Source: Nonomuraea endophytica
GTDB taxonomy: Bacteria > Actinomycetota > Actinomycetes > Streptosporangiales > Streptosporangiaceae
Reading direction: 5' to 3'
Assembly (NCBI RefSeq): GCF_014203235.1
Contig: NZ_JACHIN010000020.1
Span: forward strand, 112,794 to 176,793
Length of the DNA: 64,000 nt
Position numbers and translations under genes: made by a program. Numbering within the stretch: position 1 is the first letter of the stretch; every line of letters begins with the position of its first letter. The notes below the pieces were generated by a model that was not told the origin of the DNA, made no database searches, and saw nothing but the letters and a program-made list of their open reading frames with translations. Positions 8,784 through 16,668 of the stretch are shown one piece after another.

Positions 8784-9729
8784 GCCCGTGCTGCGCGCGG
8801 TGAACCTGCACAAGACCTACCGTGGCGGCCTGCTGTCCAAGGCCGGGGCCGTACGCGCGGTGTCAGGGGTGAGCCTGGAGCTGCACGCCGGCGAGACGCT
8901 CGGCATCGTCGGCGAGTCAGGATGCGGCAAGTCCACACTGGCCAGGATGCTCGTCGGCCTGGAGAAGCCCGACAGCGGCGAGGTCACCTTCCGCGGCCGC
9001 CCCTTCCCCGCCCGCGACGTGCGGCGCAGCGTCCAGATGGTCTTCCAGGACCCGCTCACCTCGCTCAACCCGCGCATGACCGTCCAGGACCTCGTCTCCG
9101 AGCCCCTCCAGGTGCACCGCCTGGCGAACGGCGCCCCCGCCAGGCGCGCGCGAGTCGGCGAACTGCTCGACCTCGTCGGCCTCGACCCCGACCGCATGAA
9201 CCGCTTCCCCCACGAGTTCTCCGGCGGCCAGCGCCAGCGCATCGGCATCGCCCGCGCGCTGGCCACGGAACCCGACGTCATCGTCTGCGACGAGCCGGTC
9301 TCCGCGCTCGACATGTCCGTCCAGGCGCAGGTCGTGAACCTCCTCGCCGAACTCCAGCGCACCCTCGGCGTGGCGCTGGTCTTCATCGCCCACGACCTCG
9401 CCGTGGTCAGGCACGTGTCGCACCGAGTAGGCGTCATGTACCTCGGCCGGGTGGCCGAGATCGGTCCCGCCACCAAGGTGTACGGCACGCCGGCACACCC
9501 CTACACCAGCGCCCTGCTGTCCGCCGCGCCGGTGCCCAGGCCGTCATTGCGGGGGCGTAAGCGCATCATGCTCGGCGGCGACCCGCCCAGCCCCGTCGCA
9601 CCGCCGCCCGGATGCCGCTTCCACACCCGCTGCTGGAAGGCCACCGCCGAATGCTCAACCCAGGAACCCGCCCTGGAACCCGTCGACGACCACTTCGCCG
9701 CCTGCCACCACGCCACCCGCCCCGCCTAA
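8773..9729 (+). CDS. Oligopeptide ABC transporter ATP-binding protein (DppF/OppF type)
   Basis: 318 residues. Walker A is GESGCGKS, the signature is FSGGQRQR, Walker B is VIVCDEP, and IAHD carries the switch His. The C-terminal oligopeptide domain with CRFHTRC is present. It is the partner of the preceding ATPase (11-nt overlap). Together with the three leftward transport genes this makes a complete five-part peptide importer, split over two divergent transcripts. Confidence 0.92.
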   Translation: MSAEPVLRAVNLHKTYRGGLLSKAGAVRAVSGVSLELHAGETLGIVGESGCGKSTLARMLVGLEKPDSGEVTFRGRPFPARDVRRSVQMVFQDPLTSLNPRMTVQDLVSEPLQVHRLANGAPARRARVGELLDLVGLDPDRMNRFPHEFSGGQRQRIGIARALATEPDVIVCDEPVSALDMSVQAQVVNLLAELQRTLGVALVFIAHDLAVVRHVSHRVGVMYLGRVAEIGPATKVYGTPAHPYTSALLSAAPVPRPSLRGRKRIMLGGDPPSPVAPPPGCRFHTRCWKATAECSTQEPALEPVDDHFAACHHATRPA

Positions 9730-10113
9730 CCGCTTTCAAGACGAGCCCTTAGCGCCCCACCCCTGAGCGAAGCCCCGATCCGTCGCGTCAGGACCGTCCA
9801 GCTCGATCCCGGCGCGATGTCCCGGGCGTCGAGTGGTCGCCAAGCGTGACCGATGAGCCCTACTTCCGCCCACCGCCAGATCGCCTGGCCGGGGACAGCT
9901 GAGAAAGTCCGCGCCCACGAGCTCGGCAGACCACATGGCCGTGCTCGGACGAACACCGAGAGCCTGCGACCTGCTCGGTCACCGTGAGGTTCCCCGGTCT
10001 CCAAAAGGTGCGTTCTTCCATGTCAGCGAACACTCTCCTATGGTGTCTGAGTAACCAGAAGAGAGCACGCGCGCCCCTTCGGCGCCTCGATCACATAACC
10101 ATCAGGAGATCTC
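9730..10113. other. Gap without a recognisable gene
   Basis: 384 bp between the ATPase gene and the RidA-like gene. Short open frames occur on both strands, but none has a ribosome site or a recognisable product. The last 90 bp are less G+C-rich and probably hold the promoter of the RidA-like gene; AGGAG lies just before its start. Confidence 0.5.
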
Positions 10114-10518
10114 ATGGCTGTTTCGCTCATCAACCCCGACGGGCACGTCCAAGTCCCGCTCTACCATCACGTCGCGGTGGCGACGGGCAGCAGGCAGGTC
10201 CACATCGCGGGACAGGTCGCCTGGGACGAGAACGGCGAGCTCGTCGCACCAGGCGACCTGGCCGGGCAGGTCACCCAGGTCTACCGCAACGTCGCCAAGG
10301 CTCTGGACGCGGCCGGAGCGACGTTCCGCGACGTCGTCCGCTTCACGTGGTACGCCGCGGGCTGGAAGAGAGAGATGTACGACGACTTGAACGCGGGCAT
10401 CGAACAGGCGGCCCGCGAGTTCGACATCGCCACGCCGCCGGCCGCGCTGATCGGGGTGGACGTGCTTTTCGAGCCCGGCATCCTCATCGAAGCCGAAGTC
10501 ACCGCGATCATCGATTAG
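10114..10518 (+). CDS. RidA/YjgF/UK114-family protein, non-canonical
   Basis: 134 residues spanning a complete Rid fold. Family features include HIAGQVAWDENGELV and LDAAGATFRDVVRFTWYAAG. True RidA enamine/imine deaminases carry a catalytic Arg in a PAR(S/T) motif near residue 105; here the matching segment reads PPAALIGV, with no Arg. The protein therefore probably belongs to the Rid subgroups without confirmed imine-deaminase activity. AGGAG lies 6-7 nt before the ATG. It stands alone, convergent with the SRPBCC gene downstream. Confidence 0.85.
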   Translation: MAVSLINPDGHVQVPLYHHVAVATGSRQVHIAGQVAWDENGELVAPGDLAGQVTQVYRNVAKALDAAGATFRDVVRFTWYAAGWKREMYDDLNAGIEQAAREFDIATPPAALIGVDVLFEPGILIEAEVTAIID

Positions 10519-10681
10519 GCGGTCACACCAGATGCGTGTGGCGGGGGCCCCGATGCCCCGGCACCGGCGCCCACTGCGTGCTGTTTCGTGCCACCAGTCT
10601 CGGCAACACCCCGCACTGACCTGCACGCCACTGGCGGCGCCTATCAGTTGGCTTCCTTCTGCGCACGGTTTGGTTCGATGG

Positions 10682-11179
10682 TCACTTGGGGTCGTTGAGT
10701 GCCATTCGGGCGGCGCGCATCTCAGCGTACATTTCCCACGGTCCTTGCGGGAGGACGTGCCCGGTCTCCAGCAAGGTCTTGAGGTTGGCCAGCACGGACG
10801 GCCAACCGGCAGAGACCGAGACGTGTTCGTCGTGGTCGGTCAGGTTCTCGTGAGTGACGGTGAGCCGGACGATGTCGCCGTGCGGTTCGATGTCGAAGGT
10901 GATCCGGCCGGGACCGCCGGGCCGCTCCTCGTTCGGGCCCGCCCGGGTGATCACCAGCCGCTTGGGCGGCAGGGTCTCCAGCACCGTGCCGACGAGGTCG
11001 ACGATCCCGGAACCATCGGTGCGCCGGTGCTCCCAGGCCGAGCCGACCTGCCAGTCGGAGACGTTGCAGTGCTCCGCCCAGTACTCGGCGGTCACGTCGG
11101 CGTCAGTCAGCGCGTGCCAGACTCGCTCGGGCGTGGCCTGGATGAAGGTGACGTACACAAAAGCCGGCCTGTCAGCCAT
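10682..11179 (-). CDS. SRPBCC (AHSA1-like) domain protein
   Basis: 165 residues from the ATG at 11179, chosen because GAGGAG sits 6 nt upstream; a TTG at 11215 would add 12 residues. The START/AHSA1-type small-molecule fold is suggested by FIQATPERVWHALTDADV at the N-terminus and the later LVITRAGPNEE and WPSVLANLKTLLETG. Such proteins usually follow an ArsR repressor gene, but none is present here. Function unknown; ligand binding is likely. Confidence 0.82.
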   Translation of the reverse strand: MADRPAFVYVTFIQATPERVWHALTDADVTAEYWAEHCNVSDWQVGSAWEHRRTDGSGIVDLVGTVLETLPPKRLVITRAGPNEERPGGPGRITFDIEPHGDIVRLTVTHENLTDHDEHVSVSAGWPSVLANLKTLLETGHVLPQGPWEMYAEMRAARMALNDPK

Positions 11180-11321
11180 GTCGTGCTCCTCTACTCGTCG
11201 TTTCAGGTCGCTCAACGCTTAGCTCCTGGAGCAGCACCGGGTTCAGCCCTTCCCCGCCCCGCCGATTCGGGCTGATCAGGTTGGCGGTCTCAAGAACAGG
11301 TGCTGGACGGCACGGCCCCTT

Positions 11322-11374
11322 TACCTTGAGCTATCAAGGTACGCTAGAGATGGTTACTTTGACCTGTCAAGGTA
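11322..11374. promoter_or_regulatory. Two tandem 20-bp palindromes, operator-like
   Basis: TACCTTGA-GCTA-TCAAGGTA (11322-11341) is a perfect palindrome. TACTTTGA-CCTG-TCAAGGTA (11355-11374) is the same with one mismatch, 33 bp further on. Paired sites at about three helical turns are typical for a dimeric repressor. They lie between the SRPBCC gene (leftward) and a short ORF with a good ribosome site (rightward). The cognate regulator is not evident in the window. Confidence 0.6.
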
Positions 11375-11411
11375 TGAGGGCTCCGGCGCGCCCGTAGTCG
11401 GAGGAGTTGCG

Positions 11412-11624
11412 GTGTGTGTCACTGCCACCTCAGCACTACGGCCGCTGCTTCGTGAGCTGGGCAGCAACGGGAGCACCTGGTTCGCGCGCAGCATGCAGGC
11501 CACCCCTGTTCGCCCACTACCGTCCATGGACCGTGACCAAGATGGGGTTTGGAGCCGGCCCTACAGTGACCCGCGCTTCGACTCCCGCACCTCCGACGAG
11601 GCGGCAGGAGTACCGCCCGGGTGA
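11412..11624 (+). CDS. Short ORF downstream of the tandem palindromes, unrecognised
   Basis: 70 codons from GTG, with GGAGGAG 5 nt upstream. It begins MCVTATSALRPLLRELGSNG and shows no known family, membrane segment or signal peptide; the second half is rich in Pro, Asp, Arg and Ser. The good ribosome site plus operator-like repeats suggest that a regulated gene starts, or once started, here. It may be the 5' remnant of a lost gene. Confidence 0.3.
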   Translation: MCVTATSALRPLLRELGSNGSTWFARSMQATPVRPLPSMDRDQDGVWSRPYSDPRFDSRTSDEAAGVPPG

Positions 11625-11687
11625 GTTCGGCTGTGGGCGTGGCCGAGGTGAACGCCGCGGTCCGGGATGTTCTGGGGTTGGGTGGGT

Positions 11688-13451
11688 TCAGCCGAAGGGG
11701 ATGCCGTCGTAGGTGCCGGATACCTTGGTGTCGAGGGTGAACGCCTCCCACGTCAGGGTGATCCGGTGGGTGCGGCCGCTGGTCTCGGCGTGGAGGGTGG
11801 CGGTGGCTCGGCCCTCGGGTGTCAGCGTGATCGGGCCGGTGACCGGCAGGTCCTCGACGTGGCGGACGTTGTCGAGGGTGATGTCGGTGCCGAAGGTGAT
11901 CTGGCCGCCGCGCAGGCCCGGCTGGGACGGACCGGTGGGCGGGCCCGCGTTGGGGTTACGACGGGCGGTGGCGTCGGCGGCGGTGGCGAAGGCGGCCGCG
12001 ATGATCCGGCGCTGGGTGGTGGTGAGCTTGGCCGCCGGGTGTGGGGCGACGTCGGCGAGCCGCTGCGGGAACCGGCCCAGTGCCCGGTAGTTCTCGGCGG
12101 TGCACCCCTGGGCGGCCACCTGCTTGGTGGTCAGGAAGGTCCGCAGCACGGCTCGGGCGCAGTCGCCCATGGGCCCCGGAGTTCCGGCGAGGTTGTGCCC
12201 GCCGAAGGGGACGGTGACCACGGTCGCGTACGGGAAGGCCTTGATGGTGCGGGCCACGTCGGCGGGGGTCTCGATGTCGAGTTCGCCCGCCATCACCAGG
12301 ACGGGAACCGAGGGCAGTGCCTGGCCGGGTGGGCGGGGCGGGCTGTGGCGTGGGGTCGGCCAGTCGACGCAGGGCTCCAGGCTGCCGATCGCGGGGAACA
12401 CGTCGGTGATCCGGTACGCCCCCAGCGGCCGATTCCGCTCGTAGTAGCGCTCAGCCTGGGCGCGGCGCTTGGCCGGGGACGCGTCCCGGTCGAACGGGAA
12501 GGTGCCGTCACCGCAGCGGAAGGCAAGGTAGCCGGCGAAGGACGGGTCCTCCATGGGCGGCAGGGTCTTGGGCAGAGGCCGGGCCAGCCTGTGCAGCGGT
12601 GCTTTGTCGCCGCGCAGGTAGGCGTGGGCCGCCGCCACCGATTCCCGCCCGAAGACGGGATTGTTCCTGTTCATCAGGGCGAAAGACTGGAATATCGTCG
12701 CGTCCGGGTCCGGGCGTTCACGCAGCCGCTCCACCAGCCGCGTCCAGATGCCGGACGGCCTGCCCGGAAGCGCCGCGCACGCCTTGGAACGTTCGCAGGG
12801 GATACCGAGGTTTCGGATCAAGGACAGGAAGTAGTTCTTCCAGCTCGTGTACCCGTCACTGCCGATAAGGAGGGAACTGTCCAGGAAGATCGCGTCCAGG
12901 CTGCTCGGGTACCGGGCGGCGTACGCCTGGGCGTACAGGGCGCCGTAGGAGTTGCCGTAGAAGCTCGTCCTGCCGAGGCCGAGCGCCTTCCGGACGGCGT
13001 CGAGATCGTGTGAGGCCTGGTCGGCGGTGAAGTGGGCGCCGCGCGGGCCCACGCGCTCGGCGCAGGCGGCGATCTTCTCCGGCGTGAGGAGGCTGACCCC
13101 GGGACACTGCAGCGGCGAGGACTTGCCGAGCCCGCGCGGGTCCATCATGAGCAGGTTCTTGCGCTCCAGCACCGGCCCGAGCGCTTGCTGAGCGTATGGC
13201 AGCATCGGCACGCTGGGCCCCGGGCCGCCGAGGTTGGCCACCACCGTGCCGTCGGCGTCCTTGGCCGGGACGAAGGCGAAGGCGACGGTGATCCGTTCGG
13301 AGGAGGGGTCGTCCCAGTCGAGAGGGACGTCGATGCTGCCGTCGCACCGCGTGGTCGCGGTCGCGCACTCGTGCAGGCCCGTCGGCGGTGCCGGCGGGGT
13401 GGCGGTCAGCAGCGACGCGGCCAGCGTCAACCCCAGAACGTGGACGACCAT
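11688..13451 (-). CDS. Secreted alpha/beta hydrolase, tripeptidyl-aminopeptidase-like (S33), with extra C-terminal domain
   Basis: 587 residues from the ATG at 13451 (GAGG upstream). A short hydrophobic N-terminus (VHVLGLTLAASLLTATPP) looks like a signal peptide. The hydrolase core has NLGGPGPS for the oxyanion hole, DPRGLGKS, and GNSYGA with catalytic Ser168. Asp is likely in GELDIETP and His in FGGHN, within the TAP-like C-terminal region. About 75 residues follow the usual family end, beginning near GLRGGQITFGTDIT, and look like an added beta-rich domain. Expected role: removal of tripeptides or similar groups outside the cell. Divergent from the ribbon-helix-helix-like gene. Confidence 0.85.
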   Translation of the reverse strand: MVVHVLGLTLAASLLTATPPAPPTGLHECATATTRCDGSIDVPLDWDDPSSERITVAFAFVPAKDADGTVVANLGGPGPSVPMLPYAQQALGPVLERKNLLMMDPRGLGKSSPLQCPGVSLLTPEKIAACAERVGPRGAHFTADQASHDLDAVRKALGLGRTSFYGNSYGALYAQAYAARYPSSLDAIFLDSSLLIGSDGYTSWKNYFLSLIRNLGIPCERSKACAALPGRPSGIWTRLVERLRERPDPDATIFQSFALMNRNNPVFGRESVAAAHAYLRGDKAPLHRLARPLPKTLPPMEDPSFAGYLAFRCGDGTFPFDRDASPAKRRAQAERYYERNRPLGAYRITDVFPAIGSLEPCVDWPTPRHSPPRPPGQALPSVPVLVMAGELDIETPADVARTIKAFPYATVVTVPFGGHNLAGTPGPMGDCARAVLRTFLTTKQVAAQGCTAENYRALGRFPQRLADVAPHPAAKLTTTQRRIIAAAFATAADATARRNPNAGPPTGPSQPGLRGGQITFGTDITLDNVRHVEDLPVTGPITLTPEGRATATLHAETSGRTHRITLTWEAFTLDTKVSGTYDGIPFG

Positions 13452-13505
13452 GACTTCATCCTCGACCGATCCGGGCCGGGGATCATCGTCCGCGCGGAGG
13501 ATTGC

Positions 13506-13529
13506 CGGCTGGGAGCCAGCTCCCAGCCG
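13506..13529. promoter_or_regulatory. Perfect 10-bp hairpin in a divergent promoter gap
   Basis: CGGCTGGGAG (13506-13515) and CTCCCAGCCG (13520-13529) pair perfectly around a CCAG loop. It lies in the 139-bp gap between two divergent starts, so it is not an ordinary terminator. It could be an operator or a structured leader of the leftward hydrolase mRNA. Confidence 0.5.
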
Positions 13530-13574
13530 CACCGTCGACCGAGGGCTTGCGCGCCGAGGTCAATGGACTACGGT

Positions 13575-13600
13575 CTGGTACATTGTTACCATGGTACCAG
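13575..13600. promoter_or_regulatory. Dyad covering the start codon of the small DNA-binding-like gene
   Basis: CTGGTAC (13575-13581) and GTACCAG (13594-13600) are perfect arms 12 bp apart, spanning the ATG at 13591. TACATT at 13579-13584 could be a -10 box with transcription starting at or near the ATG (leaderless mRNA). A protein bound here would block its own gene, so autoregulation is likely. Confidence 0.45.
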
Positions 13601-13833
13601 TCGAACGTACGCAGACAGGGCTGCGGCTCGAGAAGAACGTGCTCAAGGTACTCAAGGGACTGGCCGAGTACCTCGACATCTCGCTCGGCGACCTGGTGGA
13701 GGGCATCGCGCTGCACTCCTTCGACGGCAAGGCGCCCTTCACGCCCGCCACCCTGGCCAAGATCGAGCAACTCAAGGCCGTGTACGGCTTGACGCTGACG
13801 TCCACCGATGCGCATCGGCTGACCGAGCGATGA
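13591..13833 (+). CDS. Small protein, probable ribbon-helix-helix/CopG-like regulator
   Basis: 80 residues: MVPVERTQTGLRLEKNVLKV then helices with LAEYLDISLGDLVEGIALHSFDG. The alternating N-terminal strand followed by two helices resembles the CopG/Arc class, but the match is by eye only. There is no leader with a ribosome site, and the start overlaps a dyad, which suggests an autoregulated leaderless gene. Its stop overlaps the start of the SRPBCC gene (ATGA), so the two are one transcript. Confidence 0.7.
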   Translation: MVPVERTQTGLRLEKNVLKVLKGLAEYLDISLGDLVEGIALHSFDGKAPFTPATLAKIEQLKAVYGLTLTSTDAHRLTER

Positions 13834-14285
13834 GCGCCGCACAGTACACGCTCACCGGACGCCTGACGGTCGCCCTGCCGCCCGAGCAGGCATTCACGTT
13901 GTTCACGCCGCGCGGCGAGGAGCGATGGGTGGCCGGATGGCGGCCCCGGTTCCCGGTGAAGACCAGTGACGACTCCGCGCCTGGCACGGTCTTCGAGACC
14001 GGCGCGCACCGCGAACGGACCATCTGGGTGGTGGTCGAGCGCGAGCCCGCACGGCGCGTCTCGTACGCCAGGGTAACCCCCGGCTCCCGGGCCGGGACCG
14101 TCACCGTCGAGGTGGAAGCGGACGGGCAGGGCGGCAGCACGGTACGGGTCACGTACGACCTGACCGCACTCACACCAGAGGACCAGGGGCCGCTGCGCGA
14201 GTTCGCCGAGCGCTATCCGGACTTCCTGCGGTCGTGGGAGGTGGAGATCGCCCGCCATCTCGGATCCCTGCCGCCGAACGCGTAA
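13830..14285 (+). CDS. SRPBCC-fold protein
   Basis: 151 residues, translationally coupled to the small regulator-like gene. N-terminal GRLTVALPPEQAFTLFTPRGEE, a central GTVFETGAHRERTIWVVVER and a C-terminal long helix (REFAERYPDFLRSWEVEIARHL) match the polyketide cyclase/START-like layout. The ligand is unknown. The operon pair suggests that the small protein controls its level in response to the bound compound. Confidence 0.8.
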   Translation: MSAAQYTLTGRLTVALPPEQAFTLFTPRGEERWVAGWRPRFPVKTSDDSAPGTVFETGAHRERTIWVVVEREPARRVSYARVTPGSRAGTVTVEVEADGQGGSTVRVTYDLTALTPEDQGPLREFAERYPDFLRSWEVEIARHLGSLPPNA

Positions 14286-14554
14286 ACAGCCGCATCGACG
14301 AGAACGAAGACCTCGGAGCCGCTCCCGGCCGCCGACGCGACTCCACCCACAGGCCTGAAGGCCGGTGTCGATCACAGCTGCTACACCTGGCCTCCGGCAC
14401 TCTCGTACACCTGAAGGACGAGTTCGCGAGGTCAACCCGCACATCGTCAAGGACGGTTGATCACAGTCCGGCCACATCCTCCGGGGCGTGCGACTACACC
14501 CGGGAACGCCGGGCAGCGCTGGGGTGCCCAACCCTCCAGCGAACGGAAAACAAC

Positions 14555-14707
14555 ATGGTCACCGTGACGTTGATCCTGCTCATCCTCGCCCTGGTGTGTT
14601 TCGTCCTCGCCGCGCTCAACGTCGCGGCGCCGCGGATCAACCTGCTCGCCCTTGGGCTGGCTCTCTGGATTCTGACCGAGATCATCCCGAAGATCAGCGA
14701 CATGTAG
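14555..14707 (+). CDS. Small membrane protein (50 residues)
   Basis: Begins MVTVTLILLILALVCFVLAAL and contains two predicted membrane helices (about 3-22 and 29-44), the first ending in NVAAPRINLLAL. Actinomycete genomes often have such tiny conserved proteins, though no function is known to me. The ribosome site is weak (GGAAAA). The preceding 269 bp hold no other gene. Confidence 0.55.
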   Translation: MVTVTLILLILALVCFVLAALNVAAPRINLLALGLALWILTEIIPKISDM

Positions 14708-14761
14708 ACATCCGCACCAGCTGGCACGAAAAGGTCCAGACCTGGTCGAGGGTGTCACAGG

Positions 14762-14788
14762 AGGTCTGTCGCGGCCGGTGCGACACCT
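14762..14788. terminator. Hairpin between convergent genes
   Basis: TGTCGC (14767-14772) pairs with GCGACA (14780-14785) across a 7-base loop. The flanking AGG and CCT can extend it past a two-base bulge. It lies between the ends of the small membrane gene and the MarR gene, and could stop both. Confidence 0.4.
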
Positions 14789-14792
14789 GCGG

Positions 14793-15308
14793 TCAGGCGA
14801 GAAGGCGTCCGGCGATGGTCGTCCAGTTGTCGTCGGAGCCGTAGGAGCGGTGCATCGTGACCCGATCCGCCGCCGAGGTGAACGCGCGCAGCCCCCGGAG
14901 AAGAGCCGTGCGAGCCGCGGGCGGCATCTCGTCGATGACCTCGGCGAGGTCGTCGCGGCGCCGGCCGCGCAACTCCTCCAGCAGTGCCTTGCCCGAGGCG
15001 GTGAGGCGGATGGTGATCTCGCGACGGTCGTCGTCGGCGACCGAGCGGCGCACCCATCCGGTGGCTTCCAGCCGGTCGCACAGGCGGCTGGCCGAGGACG
15101 GCTGCGCGTCCAGCGCCTCGCCGAGCTTGGCCAGGTTGACGTGCTCATGGGACTCGATGGTGAGCAGCGCCTGGAGCTGGATGGAGGAGATCGCGGAGGC
15201 GGCGGAGTGCCGGGAATGAGCCCAGACCGCGATCAGCGCGGCGGCGGCGTTCTCGACGGCTGCCCCGGTCGCGAGTTCGAGGTGACCGAGCTGGCGGGAA
15301 TCGTTCAT
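14793..15308 (-). CDS. MarR-family transcriptional regulator
   Basis: 171 residues. The winged helix is clear: LAKLGEALDAQPSSASRLCDRLEATGWVRR followed by the wing DDDRREITIRLTASG. Flanking helices give the dimer interface. It lies 47 bp downstream of the SpoIIE-type phosphatase gene on the same strand, so they may be co-transcribed. Target genes are not evident. Confidence 0.88.
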   Translation of the reverse strand: MNDSRQLGHLELATGAAVENAAAALIAVWAHSRHSAASAISSIQLQALLTIESHEHVNLAKLGEALDAQPSSASRLCDRLEATGWVRRSVADDDRREITIRLTASGKALLEELRGRRRDDLAEVIDEMPPAARTALLRGLRAFTSAADRVTMHRSYGSDDNWTTIAGRLLA

Positions 15309-15355
15309 GCGGCAGTCCAAGGTCGAGTGAGGCGTACGTGCTTGCGCGGCGCCAG

Positions 15356-16540
15356 TCACGGAGGAGGGGTTTCCGCGTCCTCCTGGACGGTCCAGTCCAG
15401 GCACACCACGACCGCGTCGTCGACGACGTCCATCCCTTCCCTGAAGCCCAGCATGCCACGAATCATCGACCTCACGGCTTCGTCGGCCGGCTGCAGCCGG
15501 GTGGATCTGACGACCGTGTCGAGGCTCGCCTCGCCGAATTCCGTCCCGGCGGCGGATCGGGAGCCGTACATCCCGTCGCTGACGATGACCAGCCGATCGC
15601 CTGGTCGAAGGGCGATGGACTGCTCGGTGTAGGCGGTGCTGCCGAACATGCCGAGCGGGAGTTGCTGGTCCAGTTCGATGGTCTCGACGCCGGTGCCGCG
15701 CAGGCGCAAAATGCGTGGGGAACCGGCCTCGATGGCGGACAGCACCCCGGTGGTGGCGTCGAAGCGGAGCAGCAGGGTCGAGACGTACTCGCGCCCCCGG
15801 TACTGGGAGTAGACCGCCTCGTCGGCGAGACCGGCCTGCTCCTCCAGGCTCGCCCCTGAACGGCGGGCGTTGCGCAGGGCGGTGACGGCCAGCGTGGTGA
15901 GCAACGCGGCGCGCATGCCCTCGCCCATGCCGTTGGTGATCGAGAGTTCCAGCGAGTCGGGGCCGCAGCTCCAGTCGAAGTTGTCGCCGTAGACGGCGTA
16001 GGCGGGCTCCAGTTGGCCGGCGACCTGGTAGCCGTTGCCGCGATGGCCGTTGCCGGGCAGCAGCTCCCACTGCGTCTCCGCCGCCAATGTCAACCGGGTC
16101 AGCCGGCGAGCCCGCTGGTAGCGGTCGGTGAGACGGTCGGCGCCGCGCAGGGTTTGCACGAGGACGCCGGCCACGTCCTGGAGTTCGCGGACCTCGTCGC
16201 TCTCCGGCGGGGCGGGCAGCCGTACGCTGAGCACTCCGAACCGCTCGCCGAACGCCGTCACCGGAAGGTGGAGGGTGCCGGTGGCCTGCTCCCACTGCGG
16301 CTGCCGGGAAGCGAAGGCGCGCCCCGCGGCGCTGGAGTCGATGCGGATCTCCGAGGTTCCGGGAGGCGGCGGCTCCACCGCGTGCCTGAGCGCGACCAAC
16401 GCGTAGTCCGCCAGCAGAAGGTCGACGTCCTGCGCGGCCGTATGGGCGAGGAGCGCGTCACGCACCGTTTCGGCCAGCGCGTACGGCGGTGCGGCACGCA
16501 GAGCCCGGTGGACGGCGTCCAGATCATTTCGGATGGACAC
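15356..16540 (-). CDS. SpoIIE-type PP2C phosphatase with N-terminal GAF-like region
   Basis: 394 residues from the GTG at 16540. Residues about 10-140 look like a sensor (GAF-like) region, then a PP2C/SpoIIE catalytic domain from about 170. Asp186 of the first metal motif (YGDNFDW) and the later VSDGM and DDAVVVCL motifs are present. The middle motif, normally DGMGHG, reads NGMGEG with Asn203 in place of a metal Asp, so activity may be changed. Such enzymes dephosphorylate anti-anti-sigma factors. It is divergent from the large hybrid kinase gene, which suggests one signalling unit. The start is uncertain; an ATG at 16636 is possible. Confidence 0.8.
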   Translation of the reverse strand: MSIRNDLDAVHRALRAAPPYALAETVRDALLAHTAAQDVDLLLADYALVALRHAVEPPPPGTSEIRIDSSAAGRAFASRQPQWEQATGTLHLPVTAFGERFGVLSVRLPAPPESDEVRELQDVAGVLVQTLRGADRLTDRYQRARRLTRLTLAAETQWELLPGNGHRGNGYQVAGQLEPAYAVYGDNFDWSCGPDSLELSITNGMGEGMRAALLTTLAVTALRNARRSGASLEEQAGLADEAVYSQYRGREYVSTLLLRFDATTGVLSAIEAGSPRILRLRGTGVETIELDQQLPLGMFGSTAYTEQSIALRPGDRLVIVSDGMYGSRSAAGTEFGEASLDTVVRSTRLQPADEAVRSMIRGMLGFREGMDVVDDAVVVCLDWTVQEDAETPPP

Positions 16541-16668
16541 AAACGGTTCCCGACGGAGAAGGAGACAGGTGGACCAGTAGACCACGGCCCCCGAACGGAG
16601 CACGTACGCTACTCTCCCTGCCAGAATATTTGCCATAGGGAAAACAATCTCGAAGGGGTAGGTGCCAG

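Noticed and set aside
10519..10681. G+C-rich palindromic text (GGGGCCCC) between RidA-like and SRPBCC genes as a terminator
   Set aside because: Arms do not pair into a stem with a loop of reasonable size.
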